From assembly GCA_021163765.1 (NCBI GenBank), contig JAGGTK010000089.1, positions 1 through 47,339 of the forward strand: a stretch of DNA of 47,339 nucleotides. The letters are read 5' to 3'. A program made the position numbers and the translations under genes. The notes beneath the pieces were generated by a model, which saw only the letters and a program-made list of their open reading frames with translations, had not been told where the DNA came from and made no database searches. Of this stretch, positions 26,727 through 34,575 are shown piece after piece. The DNA comes from a bacterium. GTDB lineage: Bacteria; 4484-113. The stretch's first letter is position 1. Each line of letters begins with the position of its first letter.

Positions 26727-29068
26727 CTGCTGCCTCCGTCACCCTCGTAAACCCTCACTTCCCCGTCAGCGCGGATAGACAGCTCCTTTTTCCCTGACTG
26801 CGTGAAGAATGCTGTCCGACCGGTGAAATGCAGCAGGTTTTGCGGCACGCCGCCCCTTCCCTGAAGGATAACCGCATCAAGGCGGTGCGTACCCAGGAAA
26901 TCGCTGAGCGCACCCAGAGAGCTGCGCGCCGCGCTCCCGGGCACCACCATAACGCGGCAGCCGCCCAGTGCCTCGCGCGCCGGGATGTCCGCGCTTAAGC
27001 GCTCGGCCAGCCTGTCCGCAACCGGCAGGAGAATCGCAGCTTTACTTGCGCCATTAAGTGCAACTGACAGAACGCCAGGCGCGCCTTCGGGCGTCGCATA
27101 GCAGCTTAAGGCACGGGGCAATGCCGGGTTGCCGTCTCTTCCCCGAATTGCGCCGGACACCGTATCAACGACCAGCCCGGGGCTAAACGGGAGCGCCTCC
27201 CAGAGGCCCTTTTCCTGCGTGCCGCCGGTTATTACAACAGTGCTCACGCCGCGGGCGCCGCCTCGCACCAGTAGCCAGTAGCAGTTCGCAAGCATTGAAA
27301 CCTGCCGCTCCCTGCTGGGCGGCAGCGTTGCGAACAGCGTCGCCCTCCTGCTCTCGTCCACAAGCGCGCTGGCAGCGCCCGATGTAACGTAAAGCACCCT
27401 AAAATGCGGCAGGCCATTCTGGTAGCTGCGCCCGGCCAGAGCCAGCAGCAGGACAACCAGCGATATGCAGACTAAAGACACCATCCGCTGCGCGCGATTG
27501 TGCCCCCAGCCGAAATAGATGAAGCCAAGGAGAATCAGGCCAAGCAGGGCGGCCAGCAAGGGCCCGGAAAGCGGGACGAAATGCAGGTCCGACCCGGGCA
27601 ACCGGCTGAAAAGCTGCGCCCAACCGTGCATAGCGCCCACCAGCGCCTGTACCACCCAGGCAACGGCGGGGCCGAGCACGGGAATGCCGGACAGGAGGTA
27701 AAACGCTATGCCCAGCAGCAGAATCAACGATGCAAGTGGGATGGCAACGAGGTTGCTTACCAGCCCCCAGGGGGAGAACTGGTTGAAGTATCGTATTAGC
27801 AGCGGGAAAACCATCACCTGCGCCCCGGCCGTGCAGAAAAGGATACCCAGAAGCCACCTGGCACCTCGCGGATAATTCTGAATGAGCGGGAGAAATACCT
27901 TCAACGCGAGGATAAGACCCAGGGTCGCGGAGAAGGTGAGCTGGAAGCTGATGGAGTAGGCCTCGTACGGGTGAATCAATAGCAGTATGATACCGGCCTG
28001 CCCCAGCAAATTGAGCCCTTCGGTCTCGTAGTATAAGTAGTGCGCAACAAGAACGAGCACGATTACGACGAAGGCGCGGCGAATCGAGGGCTCATACCCC
28101 GTGAGTACCGCATACGTGAAGATTACGCCGAGAATGGCCGCGTACTTGGCCACATTCAGCACCCGCCCGACTCTCGTAAGCGGCGCTTCCGCCCGCAGGA
28201 ATACCAGTCCCACAAGCAGGAAAAGCAGCGAGACCTGCGAGCCCGAGACCACAAGCAAATGGGTAAGGCCCGCCACCCGGAACGTGTCTTTGAGCTCGCG
28301 CGGGAAGTAGATGGCGCTGTCCCCTATAAGCAGTCCCAGGAACAGCTCCCGCCCCGGACTCGAGAGCATCGACTCCGCCCTCGCCACCATCCTGCGCTTC
28401 ATCCCATACAGGAACCGGCTCCACTGACCCGCCGGCTCCGCTTCGTCGACGAATTCCGGGCCGGGAACGATTATCTCGTGCTCCACCCCAAAGGGGCGAA
28501 GGTACTCCCGCATGGAGAACCCGCCCTGGTTTCGCGCTTCACGCGCCGCCGACAGGCCTCCGCGCAGGCGCACCTGGTACTGGTAGGAAATCGGCAGCTC
28601 ACGGCCCTGGCGAACAAAGACGTATATCCGCCCCAACCCGCGCCGGTCACGCAGCGCCAGCGACGCTGTTTCAATGCGCCGCACCCGCACGAAAAAACTC
28701 ATCCCGTTCTCGGTCAGCCGGGGAAAGCTGTCCACGAGACCCTCTATCTCCACATCCTCGCCAGCAAAAGGAACGAGCACGGATGAGGAAACCATCCGGT
28801 CGTTGTACGCTGCGTACGCCATTCCCCCCACAACCACCAGCGCGAAAAACGCCGCCATGCGCGGCCCCGGCCTGCCCCTAAGGTAAAACAGCAGGAACAA
28901 AAAAGCGGCAAGCGATGCGACTATCGCAGCCATCGCCATTCCGGCCGGCAAAGCCCAGAGCGGCGTTATTCGCGACAGGTATATCGCACCGAGATAGACA
29001 ATGAACAGCGTGAAGTAGAGATATCTGCCAAAGAAGGTGCGGATGGCGCCCAAGGATGGTTGCTCCAA
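26723..29068 (-). CDS. comEC: ComEC/Rec2-family DNA uptake channel
   Basis: 781 residues. Two or three membrane helices lead to an OB-like extracytoplasmic domain (about 100-215), then the competence domain with AGLTHLLVVSGSQVSLL (about 278-294), PSIRRAF, and about eight to ten helices. The last 220 residues are in the place of the metallo-beta-lactamase-like domain but lack an HxHxDH motif; the matching position reads VVITGGTQEKGLWEAL. The family carries single-stranded DNA across the plasma membrane. No comEA or pilus genes are in the window. It follows the hydrolase gene by 3 bases, so the two are probably co-transcribed. Confidence 0.93.
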   Translation of the reverse strand: MEQPSLGAIRTFFGRYLYFTLFIVYLGAIYLSRITPLWALPAGMAMAAIVASLAAFLFLLFYLRGRPGPRMAAFFALVVVGGMAYAAYNDRMVSSSVLVPFAGEDVEIEGLVDSFPRLTENGMSFFVRVRRIETASLALRDRRGLGRIYVFVRQGRELPISYQYQVRLRGGLSAAREARNQGGFSMREYLRPFGVEHEIIVPGPEFVDEAEPAGQWSRFLYGMKRRMVARAESMLSSPGRELFLGLLIGDSAIYFPRELKDTFRVAGLTHLLVVSGSQVSLLFLLVGLVFLRAEAPLTRVGRVLNVAKYAAILGVIFTYAVLTGYEPSIRRAFVVIVLVLVAHYLYYETEGLNLLGQAGIILLLIHPYEAYSISFQLTFSATLGLILALKVFLPLIQNYPRGARWLLGILFCTAGAQVMVFPLLIRYFNQFSPWGLVSNLVAIPLASLILLLGIAFYLLSGIPVLGPAVAWVVQALVGAMHGWAQLFSRLPGSDLHFVPLSGPLLAALLGLILLGFIYFGWGHNRAQRMVSLVCISLVVLLLALAGRSYQNGLPHFRVLYVTSGAASALVDESRRATLFATLPPSRERQVSMLANCYWLLVRGGARGVSTVVITGGTQEKGLWEALPFSPGLVVDTVSGAIRGRDGNPALPRALSCYATPEGAPGVLSVALNGASKAAILLPVADRLAERLSADIPAREALGGCRVMVVPGSAARSSLGALSDFLGTHRLDAVILQGRGGVPQNLLHFTGRTAFFTQSGKKELSIRADGEVRVYEGDGGSS

Positions 29069-29071
29069 GCG

Positions 29072-29839
29072 CTAGCCGTTGACCAGGTGGTTTAGCAGCC
29101 AGGCTATGATTATCTCGTCCAGCCCCTCGTGTGTGCGGAGCAGCGCAGTCCCGTGGTCGCCACCCTTGTAGACTTTCAGTTTGAGCGGGCTTGCCAGCCT
29201 GGCTGCTTCTTTTATCTTCCTGCAGCTTTCGTAGGAATAGGCGTCCCCCTCCGCCACGACCATAAACAGTGCGCGCTTGTCGTAGGTTTCAACATAGGGG
29301 AGGGTCTTCAGGCTCCGGTAGTTCAGCCCTGGCGAGAGCATCACTACCGTGCGCACCTGCATATCCTCGGCAGCGTATTGCAGCGAGAGATTTGCGCCTA
29401 TCGACGCGCCGATTACCGCCAGGCGGCCCCCGTTGACGTCCTTCCGTCCCCGAAGATACGCCGCCGCAGCCCGGACATCCTTAATCATCGCGCTGTAATC
29501 CGCGTCGCTGAAGTCCTTGTACGTCCGGGTCGACTCGCCAAACGCGGTGCTGCCGCCGTGACCCCTCAGGTCTATCGCGAGAACGGCGTAGTTGTTTCCG
29601 GTGAGCTTATGCGCAAGCGCGTTCCACGCATGCCGGTCGCCGCCCAGTTGATGCAGGAGAATAACCGCGGGAACCCGTGCCCGACCCTTCGGATGGGAAA
29701 ATGTAGCCTGGATGCTGACACCGTCGCTTGTGGTGAAGCTCACTTCCTCCGAAGCGTTCGCCCCGGTCGCCGTAAACGCGGCGCCACAGGCCAGCGCCAG
29801 AGCCAGTATTGAACGAAGAACCGCTTTTGGGTCAAGCAT
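29072..29839 (-). CDS. Exported alpha/beta hydrolase (dienelactone hydrolase-like)
   Basis: 255 residues from the ATG at 29839, chosen because GGAGGAGGG lies upstream; an extension to 29917 would read into tRNA-Arg. A signal peptide (LRSILALALACGAAFTATGANA) is followed by an alpha/beta hydrolase core: oxyanion region LLHQLGGDR, DLRGHGGS, nucleophile elbow GASIGAN, then an acid in VAEGDAY and the histidine in GGDHGTA. The substrate is unknown. The family includes carboxylesterases and dienelactone hydrolases. It sits between tRNA-Arg and comEC. Confidence 0.85.
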   Translation of the reverse strand: MLDPKAVLRSILALALACGAAFTATGANASEEVSFTTSDGVSIQATFSHPKGRARVPAVILLHQLGGDRHAWNALAHKLTGNNYAVLAIDLRGHGGSTAFGESTRTYKDFSDADYSAMIKDVRAAAAYLRGRKDVNGGRLAVIGASIGANLSLQYAAEDMQVRTVVMLSPGLNYRSLKTLPYVETYDKRALFMVVAEGDAYSYESCRKIKEAARLASPLKLKVYKGGDHGTALLRTHEGLDEIIIAWLLNHLVNG

Positions 29840-29890
29840 CAGCCACCCTCCTCCGCAAGAGCCGGATGCCATTCTAGCATAAGGAAGCTG

Positions 29891-29963
29891 CGCGCCCGGA
29901 GGGATTCGAACCCCCAACCTGCGGATCCGAAGTCCGCTGCTCTATCCATTGAGCCACGGGCGC
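29891..29963 (-). tRNA. tRNA-Arg (anticodon TCG)
   Basis: On the minus strand the acceptor is GCGCCCG/CGGGCGC, the anticodon stem GCGGA/TCCGC around CTTCGGA, and the T arm GGGGG-TTCGAAT-CCCTC. The anticodon TCG reads CGA. CCA is not encoded. It is the second arginine tRNA in the window. Confidence 0.95.
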
Positions 29964-29971
29964 ACGCATCT

Positions 29972-29977
29972 ATTATA
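29972..29977 (-). promoter_or_regulatory. -10 element of tRNA-Arg(TCG)
   Basis: A perfect TATAAT on the minus strand ends 8 bases before the mature tRNA 5' end, so transcription would start almost at the tRNA. The matching -35 is poor. A 6-bp hairpin (GCGCCC-TGAT-GGGCGC, 29979-29994) lies between it and the tsaD stop and may help end the tsaD transcript, though it has no T-run. Confidence 0.5.
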
Positions 29978-30003
29978 CGCGCCCTGATGGGCGCAACGGT
30001 GTA

Positions 30004-31014
30004 TCAGGTCAGCCTGCTCTCCACGTCGAACGCGACAGGAAACTCGCGGGCGCCCAGCTTGAGCCACAGGAGATACGCCATCATCTCCGCGTTGTCCATC
30101 GCAAGACGCGGTTCGGGGAACCGAAAACTTAACCCGCGCTCGCCGCCACGCTCCGAGAGGTAGTCCCTGAACAGCCCGTTCATCGCCACTCCGCCGCTCA
30201 CGGAAATGACACTGATCCCGAATTCCCCGGCCGCCTGCTTGACTTTGAGCCAGATCGATTCCCAGACGCTTCGCATCAGCGACGCCGAGAACTCCGCGTC
30301 GAATCCATCCGCCGACCGGCGGCGGGACGCAATCATCCGAACGGCTGCGGTTTTCAGGCCTGAGAAGCTGAAGTTAAGGTCTCCGCTGTCGCGCATGGGA
30401 ACAGGAAGCCCAAGCCCGCCGCGTATGGGACGCGAGCCGTGCTCGCGCGCCAGCTCTTCCAGCTTTGCGCCGCCGGGATAGCCATGGCCCAACCGCTGCG
30501 ATATCTTGTCGAACAGCTCTCCCGCGGCGTCATCCAGCGTCTGGCCAACGACCTCGCCCTCCCCAAAACGCTGCACCAGATAAAGCACCGTGTTGCCGCC
30601 GGAAACCACCAGCCCCAGGAGCGGGAATGGTATCTCCTCCAGCGACCGGCCGAAGAATGGAGAGTAGAGATGGCCTTCCAGGTGATTCAGGCCGTAAAGC
30701 CGCGCGTCAAGGGCGTAAGCCAGCCCCCTCGCAAAAGCCACACCCGCAAGTAGACAGCCCGGAAGGCCCGGCCCTTTCGTAACGCCTATAGCCGAGACTC
30801 CCGCGAGCGCATCCGGGTGCTTATCCCGCATGAATGCAAGCATTGCCGGAAGGTTGGTCAGATGCTCCCGCGCCGCTATTTCGGGCACCACGCCGCCGTA
30901 TTCGGCATGCAGCTCCACAGACGAAGAAAGCCCGGATGCCACGACCGAGCCGTTATCAGCCAGCAGCGCAAGGCCGGTGTCATCAAAGCTCGTTTCAATC
31001 GCCAGCAGCATCAT
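30004..31014 (-). CDS. tsaD: tRNA threonylcarbamoyladenosine synthase subunit TsaD
   Basis: 336 residues. With TsaB and TsaE it transfers threonylcarbamoyl to A37 of ANN-decoding tRNAs. The metal histidines are in HLEGHLYSPF (about 111-120). Other marks are IETSFDDTGLAL, PGLPGCLLAG, GELFDKISQRLG, NFSFSGLKTA and SGGVAMNG. The ATP loop reads VVSGGNTVL, with Asn where most bacterial TsaD have His. It overlaps hypA by 20 bases. The start is one of two adjacent ATGs (31014 or 31011). Confidence 0.95.
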   Translation of the reverse strand: MMLLAIETSFDDTGLALLADNGSVVASGLSSSVELHAEYGGVVPEIAAREHLTNLPAMLAFMRDKHPDALAGVSAIGVTKGPGLPGCLLAGVAFARGLAYALDARLYGLNHLEGHLYSPFFGRSLEEIPFPLLGLVVSGGNTVLYLVQRFGEGEVVGQTLDDAAGELFDKISQRLGHGYPGGAKLEELAREHGSRPIRGGLGLPVPMRDSGDLNFSFSGLKTAAVRMIASRRRSADGFDAEFSASLMRSVWESIWLKVKQAAGEFGISVISVSGGVAMNGLFRDYLSERGGERGLSFRFPEPRLAMDNAEMMAYLLWLKLGAREFPVAFDVESRLT

Positions 31015-31408
31015 CTGGTATCTCGCCTTCTATCCCTTCCACATCAAAGCGGGAAGCCCCGGGGAATTCTATCTCCGTGGCCCCGCAGCTATCACAGCGG
31101 GTGGGCAGCGGTGCACCCTCCGGGTTGTGCCAGATCTCGCGAAAACCCAGCTCCGGCGGCTCTATCGCTTTTTCAGAACCGCAGCGACGACAGCGGACGC
31201 TCAGCGGCTGGTATGAGAACACGACTTCAGGCCGGCCGATGCCGTACTCCTGCGCGACCTCGTCGAAGAGAAAGCGCAGCGTCTCCTCGTGAACCACGGC
31301 AAGCGGACCGACCGCAAGGACGATGCGCTCAATGGTGATTAGCCCGTGCGCGTCGGCTGTCTCTCGGCAGATCTCGGCGATGGAGCAAGCCAGGCTATAC
31401 TCGTGCAT
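30995..31408 (-). CDS. hypA: Hydrogenase/urease nickel chaperone HypA
   Basis: 137 residues. It begins MHEYSLACSI, with the nickel-binding His2, and has the two zinc pairs CRRC and CDSC about 30 residues apart. HypA passes nickel to NiFe-hydrogenase precursors with HypB. No hypB, other hyp gene, hydrogenase or urease gene is in the window. A ribosome-binding site is weak, but the gene starts 3 bases after the mtrB stop and overlaps tsaD, so it may rely on translational coupling. Confidence 0.93.
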   Translation of the reverse strand: MHEYSLACSIAEICRETADAHGLITIERIVLAVGPLAVVHEETLRFLFDEVAQEYGIGRPEVVFSYQPLSVRCRRCGSEKAIEPPELGFREIWHNPEGAPLPTRCDSCGATEIEFPGASRFDVEGIEGEIPDDAAGD

Positions 31409-31411
31409 CCA

Positions 31412-31672
31412 CTATAGCCGAGGCAGCGGGCGATGATGCAGTTCCACATCGCTCTCCGCGTCTATTTCACCGAACTGCGTCCATACGCGCGCGTGCCCGC
31501 GTATCTTCATCACCGAAACGTGCTCGGTGAACTGGGCAACGAGCACTTCGCCGCGCTCCAGTTTCTCGGAATGCAGGAATTTGGTTTCCTCGCCGCGCGT
31601 CAGGCCAGCGACACTCACGCCGCTTTCCAGCGCCTTAATTACAACGTAGTCCTGTACCAGGTTGAAATCCAT
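31412..31672 (-). CDS. mtrB: Trp RNA-binding attenuation protein (TRAP, MtrB)
   Basis: 86 residues from the ATG at 31672, with AGGAGG 11 bases upstream; this start gives exactly the spacing of B. subtilis MtrB. From residue 8 to 69 it aligns without gaps to the TRAP that I recall. GLTRGEETKF and AQFTEHVS form the tryptophan pocket, and K37, K56 and R58 (HSEKLERGE, MKIRGHA) are the RNA-contact residues. In bacilli an 11-mer ring of TRAP binds GAG/UAG repeats in trp leaders when tryptophan is high. A basic, proline-containing tail of about 10 residues (HHRPLPRL) is extra. No trp gene is in the window. It lies 70 bases after rfbB and 3 before hypA. Confidence 0.92.
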   Translation of the reverse strand: MDFNLVQDYVVIKALESGVSVAGLTRGEETKFLHSEKLERGEVLVAQFTEHVSVMKIRGHARVWTQFGEIDAESDVELHHRPLPRL

Positions 31673-31713
31673 TGGGGAGTAGTCCTCCTCTTGACTGACA
31701 CTACTTTTAGGCG

Positions 31714-31737
31714 GCGAAAAGGATACCACTTTTTCGC
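31714..31737. other. Weak inverted repeat between rfbB and mtrB
   Basis: GCGAAAA (31714-31720) and TTTTCGC (31731-31737) are exact reverse complements around 10 bases. On the minus strand it lies just after the rfbB stop and before the mtrB ribosome-binding site. No T-run follows. It could be a weak rfbB 3' hairpin or part of the mtrB leader. Confidence 0.3.
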
Positions 31738-31742
31738 GGCGG

Positions 31743-32768
31743 TTACAATTCCGAGTATTGTTCCTTGTAGTAATCCTTGAATCTGCCCTCTCTGATCGGA
31801 CGCCACCAAGCTTCGTTATTCCGATACCAGAAAATAGTGCGCCTGAGCCCGTCGTCCAACCTGGTCTCGCTCCTTATATTCAGTTCCCGCTCTATCTTGT
31901 CCGCATTCAGCGGATAAGAGAAATCGTGGCCGGGCCGGTCGGCTACCATCTTAAGGCTCTCCTCCTCTTCCAGCCGCATTACGCTCAGCACCTTGCGCGC
32001 GAGCTCGATGTTGGGAATAAGGCCGCTGCCCGCAACGTTGTATACCGACCCCGGCTCGGCGCGCTCGGCCAGCCCGACGAGCGCCTTGCACGTATCCTCG
32101 ACATAGAGCCAGTCGCGCATCTGCTGGCCCGTGCCGTATACAGGCACTTTATTGCCCTGCATGAGGTTTGTCAGCATAAGGGGAAGGAACTTCTCAGGGT
32201 GCTGGTATGGGCCGTAGTTGTTAGCCGCCCGGACGATGACAACAGGCATATCGCGTGAGGAATGAGCCACCTGGCACAGCAGGTCGGCGCCGGCTTTCGT
32301 CGCCGAGTACGGATTGCGGGGCTTTAGCGGCGAATCCTCGGTGAAAACCTCGTCGCTCCCCCTGGGAACAGCCCCGTAAACCTCGTCTGTACTCATATAG
32401 ATGAACTTTTCGACGCCCTCCGCGCGGGCGATATCCAGGAGGACCGCAGTTCCCTCAACGTTCGCGCGGATAAACGGCACAGCATCCTTCAGCGAGCGGT
32501 CAACATGCGTCTCCGCGGCTAAATGGAATACGTATTTGACCTTGCGGCGCGCCCATACGCGAGAAAGCATAGCTCTGTCGGCAACATCGCCCTTAACAAA
32601 GCTGTAATAAGGCCCCACCTCAATGCCTGCAAGGTTATTCAGGTTACCAGCATAGGTTAGCTTGTCGATATTGAAGATTCGCCAGTCCTTGCGCTCCCGC
32701 CGCAGGTAGCGAACCAGGTTTGAGCCTATGAATCCCGCCCCTCCAGTAACAAGAACCGTGGTCACCAT
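31743..32768 (-). CDS. rfbB: dTDP-glucose 4,6-dehydratase
   Basis: 341 residues from the ATG at 32768, which overlaps the deoB stop (TGATG). An extended SDR: the NAD loop is TGGAGFIGSN, then HLAAETHVDRS, the catalytic STDEVYG with Thr-Asp-Glu, YSATKAGAD with Tyr and Lys, and NNYGPYQHPEKF. It makes dTDP-4-keto-6-deoxyglucose, the first committed step to dTDP-rhamnose and other deoxysugars. The other rfb genes (rfbA, rfbC, rfbD) are not in the window. Confidence 0.94.
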   Translation of the reverse strand: MVTTVLVTGGAGFIGSNLVRYLRRERKDWRIFNIDKLTYAGNLNNLAGIEVGPYYSFVKGDVADRAMLSRVWARRKVKYVFHLAAETHVDRSLKDAVPFIRANVEGTAVLLDIARAEGVEKFIYMSTDEVYGAVPRGSDEVFTEDSPLKPRNPYSATKAGADLLCQVAHSSRDMPVVIVRAANNYGPYQHPEKFLPLMLTNLMQGNKVPVYGTGQQMRDWLYVEDTCKALVGLAERAEPGSVYNVAGSGLIPNIELARKVLSVMRLEEEESLKMVADRPGHDFSYPLNADKIERELNIRSETRLDDGLRRTIFWYRNNEAWWRPIREGRFKDYYKEQYSEL

Positions 32769-33979
32769 CACACCTCGCTCGTTGGGCTGGGGCAGATATT
32801 ATCACAGAAGTCCTCACCCGCGAGTTCCCCGGTCCCGGAAACGCCCAGGCACGCAGCCACAGTCGCCCCCGCATCGGCAAAGGAATTCCGCGTTCCCAGG
32901 TCTCGAACTGCGCCGGTGTTCGATGCATGCGAGTGGTACACCAGAAGCGGCACGAACTCGCGCGTGTGGTCGGTAGAAGCTGTTGTGGGGTCATTGCCGT
33001 GATCAGCCGTCAGGATGAGCAGGTCGCCCCGGCGCCAGCCGGCGAGGAAGCCGGCCAGCCAGCCGTCGAACTCGTTCAGCGCGCGTGCATAACCGGCAAC
33101 GTCGTTCCTGTGGCCGTAGAGCATATCGAAATCGATGAAGTTGGCGAAGTAAAAGCCGCCTGCCCCGGTATCCTTCAGCCCCATGAGCGCGCTGCCCGTT
33201 TCAGCATTGCAGGTTGTATGCAGGCTGCGCCGATACCCGCGACCCGCGAAAATGTCGTCCAGCTTGCCCACGAGCGTTACGCACACCTCCGCTTCAATCA
33301 TCGCGTCCAGGTAGTTGAACGGCGGCGGCAGGCTGTAATCACGGCGCTCCGGCGTGCGCGTGAAGCCTGCCTTTGCGCTCCCGACGAAAGGGCGCGCGAT
33401 TACGCGATCCACCTGGAATTCGCCATGCGTCAGCTCCCGCGCCACCCGGCAGATGCGGTACAGCTCTTCAAGCGGCATAACGTCTTTGTGCGCGGCAACC
33501 TGAAACACCGAATCCGCGCTTGTGTAAACGATGACTGAGCCTGTGCGCAAGTGCTCCGGTCCCAGCTCGGCAATAATCTCCGTGCCCGACGCCGCCCTGT
33601 TACCCAGGACGCCACGCCCGATCCGGCGTGAGAACTCCTCAATGAGCTCCGGCGGGAAACCATCAGGATATGTCGGGGGCGCGCACCGACGGATAGCGCC
33701 CATCATCTCCCAGTGGCCGGTTGTCGTGTCCTTGGCCGGGCTTACCTCCGCCATACGCCCATAGAACCCGAGGGGATGCTCAACCGCCCGCAGGCCGGGC
33801 GCCGGCGCAACGATATTCCCCAGGCCCAGAGACAGCAGCGTGGGCAGCCGGAGTTCGGCCTGCCCGGCGATATGCCCCAGCGTGCAGCATCCTTCATCCC
33901 CGAAGTCCGCCGCGTCGGGGGCCTCGCCGACACCCACGCTGTCCATAACTAGCAAAAAGATGCGCTTGAAGTGCTTCAT
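32768..33979 (-). CDS. deoB: Phosphopentomutase
   Basis: 403 residues from the ATG at 33979 (MKHFKRIFLLVMDSVGVGEAPDA, the first aspartate ligand in VMDSVG). It interconverts ribose or deoxyribose 1- and 5-phosphates in nucleoside salvage. The alkaline-phosphatase-fold ligands are visible in DTTTGHWEM, with the phospho-acceptor threonine, in FYFANFIDFDMLYGHRND, and in ILTADHGNDPTTASTDHTRE. It lies divergent from purE across an 86-bp spacer and is coupled to rfbB downstream. Confidence 0.95.
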   Translation of the reverse strand: MKHFKRIFLLVMDSVGVGEAPDAADFGDEGCCTLGHIAGQAELRLPTLLSLGLGNIVAPAPGLRAVEHPLGFYGRMAEVSPAKDTTTGHWEMMGAIRRCAPPTYPDGFPPELIEEFSRRIGRGVLGNRAASGTEIIAELGPEHLRTGSVIVYTSADSVFQVAAHKDVMPLEELYRICRVARELTHGEFQVDRVIARPFVGSAKAGFTRTPERRDYSLPPPFNYLDAMIEAEVCVTLVGKLDDIFAGRGYRRSLHTTCNAETGSALMGLKDTGAGGFYFANFIDFDMLYGHRNDVAGYARALNEFDGWLAGFLAGWRRGDLLILTADHGNDPTTASTDHTREFVPLLVYHSHASNTGAVRDLGTRNSFADAGATVAACLGVSGTGELAGEDFCDNICPSPTSEV

Positions 33980-34007
33980 CGGAACGCCCTGTAAAATCCC
34001 ACAACAC

Positions 34008-34035
34008 ATATTAGCAGAGCGTGGTCTGCTAAAAT
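34008..34035. promoter_or_regulatory. Divergent deoB/purE promoter region with 8-bp palindrome
   Basis: TTAGCAGA (34011-34018) and TCTGCTAA (34025-34032) are exact reverse complements with a 6-bp spacer. Each arm runs into an extended -10: TGC-TAAAAT on the plus strand (hexamer 34030-34035, toward purE), and TGC-TAATAT on the minus strand (34013-34008, toward deoB). No good -35 is seen for either. A dimeric regulator bound here would shut both genes; that is inference. Confidence 0.5.
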
Positions 34036-34065
34036 GACCTGCACCAATTCTTTAGGAGCGCGACG

Positions 34066-34575
34066 ATGGAACCGCTAATCGGAATAATTGCCGGCAGCAA
34101 GAGCGACCTTCCGCATGTTGATGACTGCACGGAAATCCTGGATGAGTTCGGAGTCCCCTACAGGGCTGTCGTTGCTTCGGCACACCGCGCGCCGGACTTC
34201 CTTGAGAAGACCGTTGGCGAGATGGAGAAGCAGGTCGAGGTCTACATCGCCTTCGCGGGAATGGCGGCCCATCTTCCAGGCATTGTGGCAAGCAAGACGG
34301 TAAAGCCGGTTATTGGCGTGCCTATTTCCGTGTCGCTCTCAGGGCTCGACGCGCTTTTATCCATCGTCCAGATGCCGCCCGGAGTCCCTGTCGGCGCTAT
34401 GGCCATTGACGGCGCGAAGAACGCTGCCATCTTCGCCATAGGCATACTGGCAACCACCGAGCGGGGCAAGGAACTCAAGTTGGGTGACAAGCTCACGCAG
34501 ATGCGCGCCAAGCGTGCCGCAGAAAACTTCGCGGCTCGCGAAGGGGAACCGACTCCCGACGTGCCTACAGTCTGA
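34066..34575 (+). CDS. purE: N5-carboxyaminoimidazole ribonucleotide mutase
   Basis: 169 residues. GSKSDLP (about 10-16), the catalytic histidine in SAHRAPDFL (about 42-50), and AFAGMAAHLPGIVAS fit class I PurE, which rearranges N5-CAIR to CAIR in purine synthesis. TTTAGGAG precedes the ATG. purK is not next to it, which is the more usual arrangement. Its end overlaps acyP, on the other strand, by 11 bases. Confidence 0.95.
   Translation: MEPLIGIIAGSKSDLPHVDDCTEILDEFGVPYRAVVASAHRAPDFLEKTVGEMEKQVEVYIAFAGMAAHLPGIVASKTVKPVIGVPISVSLSGLDALLSIVQMPPGVPVGAMAIDGAKNAAIFAIGILATTERGKELKLGDKLTQMRAKRAAENFAAREGEPTPDVPTV

Noticed and set aside
29840..29917. An N-terminal extension of the alpha/beta hydrolase beginning MGVRIPPGAQ
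   Set aside because: This peptide is a well-known artefact of reading through a tRNA; the real start follows a GGAGG at 29839.
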